5,484 bases of DNA from Nanobdellota archaeon (GTDB lineage: Archaea > Nanobdellota > Nanobdellia > Pacearchaeales > GW2011-AR1), in NCBI GenBank assembly GCA_023397215.1, contig JAEWUG010000016.1, positions 1 to 5,484 of the forward strand, written 5' to 3'. Of this stretch, positions 1-5,484 are shown piece by piece; position 1 is the first letter of the stretch; each line of letters begins with the position of its first letter. Below the pieces are notes generated by a model that was not told the DNA's origin, did no database searches, and was given only the letters and a program-made list of their open reading frames with translations. The translations under genes and the position numbers were made by a program.

Positions 1-1654
1 CAACTTCAGGGCTTATTTGAATTAATCTTTTTTCAATACCAATCTTAAATGTAAAATTCGCTTTAGAATAATCAGATTCTATTACTGGTAAAAGACTAAC
101 ATGAGCTGTTCTAACAGTATTAATATTCTTAATATTAATTTTCAAATTATTAATCTCTTTTTCTTCACCTTCATAAACTTCAAATATTGTTATCTTATCC
201 TCTAAATCCTTAAATTCAAAGACAAGAAAATCAGGTTCAATTTCTTTTAATGTTAAAATACCCTTTTCATAATTTTCCTTCCAATTTTCGTTAACAGGAC
301 CTTTTGAAACACTATTAATACTAAATACAGTATTTTTATTAGAATTATCAACTGAAATAAAATTTCTAAAAGAAATAAAGTAATTATTATTATTTAATTT
401 AAATGAATTTTCAGCTAAAGAATAATCATAATTTAAATAATTATTTTTTAAATCTTGTAAATATTCATAATTTTTAGAGGTAGGATAATTTTTTAAAAAT
501 AAATCTATTAATTTTAATTGAATCTGTTTATTTTTATTGGTTAATTTTATCTGTTTAAGTAAAGCTATTTCTCCAAAAAAAGAATTTGCATTATTTTTTT
601 CATTAGGATAACTATTTAATAAAATTTCTAAGTTTTCTTGAGATTTTTTTAAATAATCATTTAACTCTTCTTGATTTTCTTCATTAAAATTTTGTTCTTC
701 TGAATCGATATTAATGCTTAAAGTAAAAGAATTACCAGGACAATTAATTTTAACATCTTTTTTAGTTTCATCTTTCAAGTTTATTTCTTTAACAATACAA
801 TTATTATTTGCTATCCTTGAACCTTCTCTAACCCAAAAAGATTCACCATTAATATTTAATAAAACTTCATCTTTTGCAGAAGTGATTTCATTTAATTTTA
901 GTTTAAAACCAGCCTTACAATAATCTCCAGGAAAATAAATAATATTACTTGTATTTCCTTCATCTAATATAACATTAGTATAAACTTTATCTTTATTTTC
1001 CAAGATTTCAATATTTGCAGAATCAGACCCTACAGACTTTAGTCTTAAATATCCTCTACCAGACCAAAAATTATATCTATTAAAAACATTATCCCAATTA
1101 GAATTATCATTCATATCTAAATAAAAATCAGATTGACCAACACCATAAGTTTTTTGATAATCATATTTAATATTTGCAGTTAAAACACCATTAACCCAAT
1201 CTTCCATTTTTGATTCATTTGGTTGTTTTTTTAATAAAATTACAACATAACCAATATTTTTAGAAATTGAATCATCTGCTAAACTATTATAATTTTTTAT
1301 TGCAGCTCTTGTCGGGTGAAAACTTATTCCTGCAACTTCTTCAGGATAATCCCCCTGAAAAGAAATAGAAGAGATACTTGCAGATTCAATTAAAGGATTT
1401 AATTTAATTGCTTCTAATTGACAAAAAACAGGAGTATTTTGACTAGATAATAAATCACTTCTTACAACACTTGGTTGACAACCATTTGGTGGAATCATAA
1501 TCAAAAAATCAGAATTTTCTCCAGAATTACAATTTCCAGAATCAAGTACACCATTATAAAGGTCATCATAATTAAAATAACTTGTTGAGCCTAATGAAAA
1601 TGAAATTGAAAATAAAATTAAAGTTAAAAGAAAAAATATTTTTTGTTTGACCAT
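1..1654 (-). CDS. Large secreted protein of unknown function with TPR-like middle (partial, C-terminus off the left edge)
   Basis: I do not recognise a named family. The frame is open from an ATG at 1654 to the window edge, 551 codons with no stop. Residues 1-22 form a Sec-type signal peptide: Lys at 3 and 5, a hydrophobic core FFLLTLILF, and a likely cleavage near SLG-S. The mature part is therefore probably outside the membrane. It has six cysteines, at 42, 59, 78, 246, 286 and 305, an even number that suggests disulfides. Residues 60-310 look beta-rich. Residues about 325-405 are helical, and the segment FLKNYPTSKNYEYL resembles the FL..YP.S.Y signature of TPR/BamD-like repeats. The rest returns to beta-like sequence. 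The start lies one base after the stop of the upstream anchored gene, with no Shine-Dalgarno, so the two are likely one transcript and one surface complex. The role as partner of the upstream protein is inference. Confidence 0.88.
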   Translation of the reverse strand, partial: MVKQKIFFLLTLILFSISFSLGSTSYFNYDDLYNGVLDSGNCNSGENSDFLIMIPPNGCQPSVVRSDLLSSQNTPVFCQLEAIKLNPLIESASISSISFQGDYPEEVAGISFHPTRAAIKNYNSLADDSISKNIGYVVILLKKQPNESKMEDWVNGVLTANIKYDYQKTYGVGQSDFYLDMNDNSNWDNVFNRYNFWSGRGYLRLKSVGSDSANIEILENKDKVYTNVILDEGNTSNIIYFPGDYCKAGFKLKLNEITSAKDEVLLNINGESFWVREGSRIANNNCIVKEINLKDETKKDVKINCPGNSFTLSINIDSEEQNFNEENQEELNDYLKKSQENLEILLNSYPNEKNNANSFFGEIALLKQIKLTNKNKQIQLKLIDLFLKNYPTSKNYEYLQDLKNNYLNYDYSLAENSFKLNNNNYFISFRNFISVDNSNKNTVFSINSVSKGPVNENWKENYEKGILTLKEIEPDFLVFEFKDLEDKITIFEVYEGEEKEINNLKINIKNINTVRTAHVSLLPVIESDYSKANFTFKIGIEKRLIQISPEV

Positions 1655-1655
1655 T

Positions 1656-3527
1656 TTAATTAAAGTTTAAATAAACGGTTGAGTCCTCCACTTTAATATA
1701 ATTTTCTTGCAATTCATTTAGATTCTTAGGTAAATCAAATAAGGTAGGTACAATATTTAAGTTTTTGGAATTCATCAAAATATCTTCTGTAATGTAATAA
1801 TTAACTAAACTTCCACCCCCCACAATAGCAGAGTCTATGTTCATTGAAGGAATATTTATATTTTCACATTTTTCTTCTTCATAACCAAAAACACTACCCA
1901 TGCCACCAACAGGAACATTTACACAAAGTTCTTCATTTACTTCAGGTAAAACCAAAGAACTGTCAGAATAAACAAATATACTAATATTATAGTTATCTTC
2001 TACTAATTCTAAACTCTTTATCTCTGGATAAACAATACTAGTTGAATAGTCTTCTCCTTCAAAACTAATTAATGCTTTTTCATTATCTAAATTAGTCATT
2101 TCTAAATTAAAATTATATTTTTTCTTTAACCAAATATCTAATATTAAATCTTCATTTGTAGAAATTACTTTTTGAGTTTCTAAATACCCCTCTGAATTAA
2201 CAAGAAGTAAACCATTAACACATTGTGGAACCTTATCATTAAATGTTGCAAAAGATCCTTCTAATTTTGATTCTCCTAAATAACAATTACTATCTAAACA
2301 CTTAAAGGTTAAAGAAGACTCTAAAGGATTTAAATTATAATCATAACTATTAACAATTAAATTAGATTTTTTATAATTACAAACATCATAATAATTAGAT
2401 TCAGATTCAAAAAAACTTTGATTGATACTCTCTCTCACCTGAGTATTTTCAATGATAACATTTATTGGATATTGAAATATAAAATCGTCTTCAATAAATT
2501 GAATTAACACTGGAAAAACAAGATCATAATTTAATTTATATGGAACATAACAAAAACCTAACATTTCTAAACCTTCTTGTAATCCCACAGGTTCATTAAT
2601 TAAATCACCATTAATTTCTAATTTTAAAGGCCAATTAGGATTATAGAATACATTAACTAATTCATCAAAAGAATCTTTACCCAAATCAACAACAAAATAT
2701 TCTTCTTTTATATCATTTAACTGATAATAGTTTCCTTTCATCTTAATTGAATTAATATTTGCAACAAGACCATTAGTAATATTTTGTTTTATTTCTTCTT
2801 CATTAAAGATTAATGGACTACATTGTAATTCAAAACCAACTACAGGAACATAATTCATTAAAACATCATAAGCATATTTTTCCAAAAAAGCAGTTTGCAT
2901 TTCATAATCATAAATTTCAATTGAAGAAGAGTAAAATTTACCCAATTTAGAAGGAATACTAAATTCATGTGTACTAACTAAAGCACTTTTATCATTAAAA
3001 TAAAAATTTAAATTATTATTAATATACACTTCTACACTTAAATCATTTATTTTAACATCAACATCTCCTGAATCATTTAAAATATAATTAAAACCTTGAG
3101 ATTCATAAACACTTAAATCACAAAAATCAAGTCTATCTGAAATAAAAGTTTCTAATTGAATTTCCATATCTTTCTTTGAAGGAATTTGTTTTCTAATTAA
3201 ATTGTTTCCAGAAACATAAAACCAATAAGGTATTTTTTGACCTAAAAAATCTAATTGGGAAGAAAAAGGCATAAACCTACTACCTTGCTCAAAATTAGGT
3301 AATTCAATATATCCTCCTTGCTGACCAATTAAATAAATCCCTTCTTTTGTTGTACCTTTAATACAATCAATATAACTATTATATAAAGGTTTAAATTCAG
3401 GATCAATATTTTTATCAAAAAAATTATCTTTAAACATAAAAAAAAGAATAACAGAACTTACAATTAATATACTAATTATAATAAAAAGAGTAACTTGACC
3501 ATTCTTATCACCTTTTTTTAATAACAT
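1656..3527 (-). CDS. Large membrane-anchored surface protein with class III prepilin-like N-terminus
   Basis: A 623-residue protein. The frame can be extended to a TTG at 3548, adding seven residues. I chose the ATG at 3527 because it places the basic stretch LLKKGDKNGQ at the N-terminus and because a TATA-like box at 3551-3562 would start transcription just before it. The motif NG-QVTLF (G10/Q11) followed by one membrane helix (about 12-31) is typical of archaeal class III signal or prepilin-like proteins, although the usual Glu at mature position 5 is Phe. The large ectodomain has ten cysteines: 55, 136, 236, 326, 383, 410, 415, 436, 535 and 554. Its N-terminal part includes YLIGQQGGYI (about 65-74) and IPYWFY (about 99-104). 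This combination feels familiar from DPANN conserved hypotheticals, from memory only. Residues about 400-475 (CLDSNCYLGES, PQCVNG, EGYLE) resemble PEGA or carboxypeptidase-regulatory-like beta modules. Function is unknown; an anchored surface or pilus-associated role is inferred. Confidence 0.9.
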   Translation of the reverse strand: MLLKKGDKNGQVTLFIIISILIVSSVILFFMFKDNFFDKNIDPEFKPLYNSYIDCIKGTTKEGIYLIGQQGGYIELPNFEQGSRFMPFSSQLDFLGQKIPYWFYVSGNNLIRKQIPSKKDMEIQLETFISDRLDFCDLSVYESQGFNYILNDSGDVDVKINDLSVEVYINNNLNFYFNDKSALVSTHEFSIPSKLGKFYSSSIEIYDYEMQTAFLEKYAYDVLMNYVPVVGFELQCSPLIFNEEEIKQNITNGLVANINSIKMKGNYYQLNDIKEEYFVVDLGKDSFDELVNVFYNPNWPLKLEINGDLINEPVGLQEGLEMLGFCYVPYKLNYDLVFPVLIQFIEDDFIFQYPINVIIENTQVRESINQSFFESESNYYDVCNYKKSNLIVNSYDYNLNPLESSLTFKCLDSNCYLGESKLEGSFATFNDKVPQCVNGLLLVNSEGYLETQKVISTNEDLILDIWLKKKYNFNLEMTNLDNEKALISFEGEDYSTSIVYPEIKSLELVEDNYNISIFVYSDSSLVLPEVNEELCVNVPVGGMGSVFGYEEEKCENINIPSMNIDSAIVGGGSLVNYYITEDILMNSKNLNIVPTLFDLPKNLNELQENYIKVEDSTVYLNFN

Positions 3528-3550
3528 ATTAATAAAAACAAATAACAAGA

Positions 3551-3562
3551 ATATTTAAATTT
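3551..3562 (-). promoter_or_regulatory. Candidate TATA box for the minus-strand pair
   Basis: Read on the minus strand this is AAATTTAAATAT. The TTTAAATA core begins 32 bases before the ATG at 3527. With the usual archaeal spacing of about 25-27 bases to the transcription start, the transcript would begin within a few bases of the ATG, so it would be nearly leaderless. This supports the ATG at 3527 over the TTG at 3548, which would lie upstream of the predicted start. The region is so AT-rich that chance TATA-like strings are common. Confidence 0.45.
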
Positions 3563-3590
3563 AGTCCTTTAGATAACAATTCCATTAAAC

Positions 3591-3598
3591 TTATTAAT
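3591..3598 (+). promoter_or_regulatory. Candidate TATA box for tRNA-Leu
   Basis: TTATTAAT lies centred about 28 bases upstream of the first tRNA base. That is a reasonable position for an archaeal tRNA promoter with a transcription start a few bases before 3623. It sits in a TTAATTAATTAA-like run, so exact placement is uncertain. Confidence 0.4.
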
Positions 3599-3622
3599 TA
3601 ATTAAATCAAAAAGAAATATAT

Positions 3623-3705
3623 GAGGAGATGCCGGAGCGGTCAAACGGGTCAGGCTTAGGACCTGATGGCATTTGCCTACGGGGGTTCAAATCCTCCTCT
3701 CCTCA
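3623..3705 (+). tRNA. tRNA-Leu (anticodon UAG)
   Basis: A complete cloverleaf of 83 bases. The acceptor stem is GAGGAGA (3623-3629) with TCTCCTC (3698-3704), and the discriminator is A3705. The D stem is CCG (3632-3634) with CGG (3646-3648), with a GG pair in the D loop. The anticodon stem is TCAGG (3650-3654) with CCTGA (3662-3666), and the loop is CTTAGGA, giving anticodon TAG at 3657-3659. A long variable arm (3667-3680) forms GGC/GCC, the class II feature of leucine tRNAs, and A73 agrees with leucine identity. The T stem is GGGGG (3681-3685) with CCTCC (3693-3697), with one G-U pair, and the T loop is TTCAAAT. No intron is present. CCA is not encoded (TTT follows), so CCA must be added enzymatically. 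The tRNA reads CUA and probably other CUN codons by wobble. It lies between two divergent gene groups. Confidence 0.97.
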
Positions 3706-3720
3706 TTTTAAATAAAAACA

Positions 3721-3728
3721 TTTATAAA
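3721..3728 (+). promoter_or_regulatory. Candidate TATA box, leaderless promoter of the 3750 gene
   Basis: TTTATAAA is preceded by AAAACA, a plausible BRE. Its first T is exactly 29 bases before the A of the ATG at 3750, so transcription would begin at or next to the start codon. The 11-base string AAAACATTTAT is shared with the promoter of the next gene. Confidence 0.65.
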
Positions 3729-3749
3729 GAAATAACCTTTAAATAAAAT

Positions 3750-4190
3750 ATGAAAAAGGGTGAAATGACAATTACAACTATTATCGCAATAGTTCTAGCA
3801 GTTGTTATTTTAGTATTCTTAATATATGGTTTCTCAACTGGTTGGGGTAATTTTTGGAGTAGAGTAAATATATTTGGTGGTGGAAAAGCAAATGTTAATG
3901 ATATTGCCCAAGCATGTTCAATGGCATGTCAAAGTCAGGATACATATGGATTTTGTAATATGAAAAGAGAAGTTACAAAAGAAGATGGTTCTAAGGTAGT
4001 ACTTTATAAAAATAATACAAGACTTGATGGAGGAATGGTAGAAGAAATAAAACAACAAGATGTATATAATAAATTAAGCAATGAAAATAAAACAAAATAT
4101 GATTCAATAGATGTAAATTGTAATACTTTAGCAACAAATGAAAATTTAGGATTAACAAATATTTTTGAAGATTGTCCTGGTCTTTGTTAA
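3750..4190 (+). CDS. Small pilin-like, six-cysteine membrane-anchored protein (paralog 1)
   Basis: A 146-residue protein. It opens with MKKGEMTITT and then a membrane helix at about residues 7-27. K-K-G-E before a hydrophobic stretch resembles a class III prepilin signal with cleavage after G4, although mature position 5 is Thr rather than the canonical Glu. After the helix comes a linker with TGW (30-32) and NIFGGG (40-45), then an ectodomain with cysteines at 56, 60, 69, 124, 142 and 146. These form CxxxC, x8, C, a central insert, C-x-T-L, and a terminal CPGLC. The same scaffold occurs in the gene at 4239, so the two are tandem duplicates that have diverged. The ectodomain is probably outside the cell with three disulfides. 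A minor pilin or surface subunit is the best inference; no named family is recognised. Transcription appears leaderless from the TATA box 29 bases upstream. Confidence 0.92.
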   Translation: MKKGEMTITTIIAIVLAVVILVFLIYGFSTGWGNFWSRVNIFGGGKANVNDIAQACSMACQSQDTYGFCNMKREVTKEDGSKVVLYKNNTRLDGGMVEEIKQQDVYNKLSNENKTKYDSIDVNCNTLATNENLGLTNIFEDCPGLC

Positions 4191-4196
4191 ATATTA

Positions 4197-4202
4197 TTTT
4201 TT
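4197..4202 (+). terminator. Possible poly-T terminator after the 3750 gene
   Basis: A run of six T within ATTATTTTTTC lies seven bases after the stop codon. Archaeal termination often uses T-runs without a hairpin. It precedes a separate promoter for the next gene, which fits separate transcripts. In DNA this AT-rich the run may be chance. Confidence 0.3.
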
Positions 4203-4209
4203 CAAAACA

Positions 4210-4218
4210 TTTATTAAA
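4210..4218 (+). promoter_or_regulatory. Candidate TATA box, leaderless promoter of the 4239 gene
   Basis: TTTATTAAA is preceded by AAAACA. The first T is exactly 29 bases before the ATG at 4239, the same spacing as in the preceding and following genes. The 48-base gap after the upstream stop is long enough to hold a separate promoter. Confidence 0.6.
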
Positions 4219-4238
4219 TTTAATTTCTAATCTTTTTT

Positions 4239-4565
4239 ATGCAATTCAAAAAAGCACAAATAAATTTGATTGTTACACTAATTCTAATTTTAGTTGTATT
4301 TGTTGTAGTAATAATAAGTATAACAGGACAATGGAGAACAATAGGACAAAAAATAAATATTTTAGGTTCATATGATCAAAATATAGAAGTAATTCAAAAT
4401 AAATGCGAATTAGCCTGTCTTCAAAAAGATACTGAAATATATTGTGAAAATATTCAAAAATTAATAATAAATGAAAAAACACAAATAAAAGAAACTTGTG
4501 AAACATTATCACATCAATCTTTTGAAGGATTTGAAATAAAAACTTGCCCTAATCTTTGTAATTAA
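4239..4565 (+). CDS. Small pilin-like, six-cysteine membrane-anchored protein (paralog 2)
   Basis: A 108-residue protein. It opens with MQFKKAQINL and a membrane helix at about residues 9-28. KA-Q is a class III-like prepilin cleavage context with Gln at mature position 1; position 5 is Ile, not Glu. The linker carries TGQW (29-32) and NILG (40-43). Cysteines lie at 56, 60, 69, 87, 103 and 107. The first three occupy exactly the same residue numbers as in the protein encoded at 3750. The pairs CETL and CPNLC match that protein's CNTL and CPGLC. The main difference is a central region about 37 residues shorter, between the third and fourth cysteines. It is therefore a paralog with a trimmed ectodomain, likely a sister surface subunit. 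Several shorter frames overlap this gene on both strands but lack its features. It has its own TATA box 29 bases upstream and no Shine-Dalgarno. Function is inferred only. Confidence 0.92.
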   Translation: MQFKKAQINLIVTLILILVVFVVVIISITGQWRTIGQKINILGSYDQNIEVIQNKCELACLQKDTEIYCENIQKLIINEKTQIKETCETLSHQSFEGFEIKTCPNLCN

Positions 4566-4573
4566 ACTAAATA

Positions 4574-4582
4574 TTTATTAAA
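4574..4582 (+). promoter_or_regulatory. Candidate TATA box, leaderless promoter of the 4603 gene
   Basis: TTTATTAAA has its first T exactly 29 bases before the ATG at 4603, repeating the arrangement of the two upstream genes. It probably drives both the 54-residue gene and the overlapping gene that follows. Confidence 0.58.
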
Positions 4583-4602
4583 TATAAAACAATTATTATT
4601 TT

Positions 4603-4767
4603 ATGAAATCAAATAAAAGAGGAGATTTAGAAATAGATTATCTTATCAAAGGGATTTTATTATTCTTGTTTATAGCAATCATGGCTTTTGCAATTTACAT
4701 ATTACTTAGTGGAAAAGGAACTGAAATGATAAATTCAATTAAAAATATATTTAGGTTTGGATTTTAA
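4603..4767 (+). CDS. 54-residue prepilin-like membrane mini-protein
   Basis: A short gene supported by its own TATA-like box 29 bases upstream, an ATG start, and a stop that overlaps the next start. The protein begins MKSNKRGDLEIDYLIKG. RG-D is a class III-like cleavage context, and the acidic residue at mature position 5 (Asp12) is the nearest to the canonical pilin Glu5 among the genes here. A membrane helix follows at about residues 17-35, then SGKG (36-39) and NIFRFGF at the C-terminus. It has no cysteines. The GxG-linker-NIF segment matches the juxtamembrane region of the two six-cysteine paralogs, so this protein looks like their N-terminal module without the ectodomain. Possible roles are a core or assembly pilin, or a small membrane partner of the next gene. 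No named family is recognised. Confidence 0.82.
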   Translation: MKSNKRGDLEIDYLIKGILLFLFIAIMAFAIYILLSGKGTEMINSIKNIFRFGF

Positions 4768-5484
4768 TGGCACAAGAAGGCGGTGGAATGACTGTAAGTA
4801 AATTAGTTGTAATTATTATGGCATTATTATTACTTGTCCTAATTGCTGTAGGAGCATATAATGGTTGGTTAGTTAATGGAATACAAAAAATGGGTTCTCA
4901 AATGGATAAAATATTAATTTTTTTTAATCAAAAAGGAGAAACAACAGACGGAGAATTATGTCTAGATAAAATAGATATAACAATTAAAAATAAAATTAAA
5001 GGAAGTTTAGAAATCTGCCCAAATCAATGTGAATTAACTCTTAATGAAAAAATAGGCACAAGTTCAAAATTTAAAATAAATACAACAGGAACATACAAAT
5101 ATTTAGAAGCTACAGGGGTAGGAGAATCTAATATAGAGGGAGCTGAAAGTGCATTAAAAGAAGGATGGAATTTAATAGAAATAACAGATCCAGAAGAAAT
5201 TAAAAAAGAAGTAGAAGCAAGCGAAAACTTTAATATCTTATTAAATACTTTAGAAAACTTTCTAAAAGAAATAAATCCAGAAACAATAGAAGAGTTTGAA
5301 AATGTATGTAATTCAAATGAAGAATGTCCAACAGGGTATTATTGTGATGAAAAAACAAATATAAATCCTTCATATTGTCAAAACACTTATTTTAATATAG
5401 AAACTTCAGGAGGTCTTTCATCATACTATCCTTTATTATCAAATGACATAGAAAAACCTTTTGAAAAATATCCTTATCATAAAT
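4767..5484 (+). CDS. Membrane-anchored cysteine-containing surface protein (partial, C-terminus off the right edge)
   Basis: The frame is open from an ATG at 4767 to the window end, 239 full codons. The ATG shares one base with the upstream TAA (TAATG), so translation is probably coupled. A second Met at codon 8 (4788) is an alternative start. The N-terminus MAQEGGGMTV leads into a membrane helix at about 12-30, then NGW (32-34) and an amphipathic linker. There is no K/R-G cleavage motif, but GGMTVSKLV lines up loosely with GEMTITTII of the 3750 protein. Cysteines are at 65, 84, 88, 181, 187, 193 and 204. CPNQC (84-88) recalls the CPxLC ends of the six-cysteine paralogs. Residues 181-204 follow C-x5-C-P-x-G-Y-Y-C-x10-C, like small cysteine knob modules of secreted proteins. 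Residues about 125-180 are acidic and helical. It is likely a larger extracellular relative of its neighbours; function is unknown. Confidence 0.87.
   Translation, partial: MAQEGGGMTVSKLVVIIMALLLLVLIAVGAYNGWLVNGIQKMGSQMDKILIFFNQKGETTDGELCLDKIDITIKNKIKGSLEICPNQCELTLNEKIGTSSKFKINTTGTYKYLEATGVGESNIEGAESALKEGWNLIEITDPEEIKKEVEASENFNILLNTLENFLKEINPETIEEFENVCNSNEECPTGYYCDEKTNINPSYCQNTYFNIETSGGLSSYYPLLSNDIEKPFEKYPYHK

Noticed and set aside
714..923. Open frame of 69 codons on the plus strand
   Set aside because: It lies wholly antisense inside the large secreted-protein gene, shows no motif, and the minus-strand frame is uninterrupted across it with a signal peptide and cysteines.
3591..3606. TTAATTAATTAA-like palindromic run as an operator or origin element
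   Set aside because: Such runs are expected in DNA this AT-rich, and it is better explained as part of the tRNA promoter region.
3621..3640. ATG within the tRNA 5' region followed by GAGGAG as a gene start
   Set aside because: The sequence is fully explained by the tRNA acceptor and D arm, and no coding frame of note follows.
3623..3705. tRNA-Leu as an integration (att) site for a mobile element
   Set aside because: I saw no repeat of the tRNA 3' end elsewhere in the window and no integrase, so there is no support beyond the tRNA being present.
4172..4375. Open frame of 67 codons on the plus strand
   Set aside because: It spans the end of one paralog, the intergenic promoter and the start of the next in a different frame; the composition is shadow-like (Asn, Ser, Cys, Tyr) and no promoter fits it.
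4273..4512. Open frame of 79 codons on the minus strand
   Set aside because: It is antisense to the second six-cysteine gene. Its Leu/Phe-rich product is what the reverse complement of Asn/Lys/Ile-rich coding sequence gives.

Overview
The window is very AT-rich, with GC well under 30% by eye. Codons are strongly A/T-ended (ATA, AGA, TTA). It looks archaeal. The tRNA-Leu lacks an encoded CCA, no clear Shine-Dalgarno precedes the genes, and TATA-like boxes sit about 25-30 bases before start codons, as in leaderless archaeal transcripts. Several proteins also begin with archaeal class III (prepilin-like) signals. Base composition and protein style suggest a DPANN-type archaeon (Woesearchaeota/Pacearchaeota-like). 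That placement is inference; the window has no phylogenetic marker beyond one tRNA.

Left half, minus strand, read right to left: a 623-residue membrane-anchored protein with a prepilin-like N-terminus and ten cysteines (3527-1656). One base later comes a secreted protein of at least 551 residues that runs off the left edge. It has a Sec-type signal peptide, six cysteines and a TPR-like helical middle. The two are almost certainly co-transcribed.

Centre: a short divergent intergenic region holds a complete tRNA-Leu(UAG) at 3623-3705, with candidate TATA boxes for the tRNA and for the genes on each side.

Right half, plus strand: four small membrane-anchored genes in a row. The first two (146 and 108 residues) are paralogs with the same six-cysteine scaffold. 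The third (54 residues) is little more than the shared N-terminal membrane module. The fourth starts inside the stop codon of the third and continues past the window, with a CPxxC motif and a cysteine knob-like segment. The first three each have a TTTAT(A/T)AA box exactly 29 bases before the ATG.

Together the genes look like a divergent cell-surface or pilin-like locus: one large anchored protein, one large secreted protein, and a set of small prepilin-like, disulfide-rich subunits. No secretion ATPase, platform protein or prepilin peptidase lies in the window, so pilus assembly is not shown.
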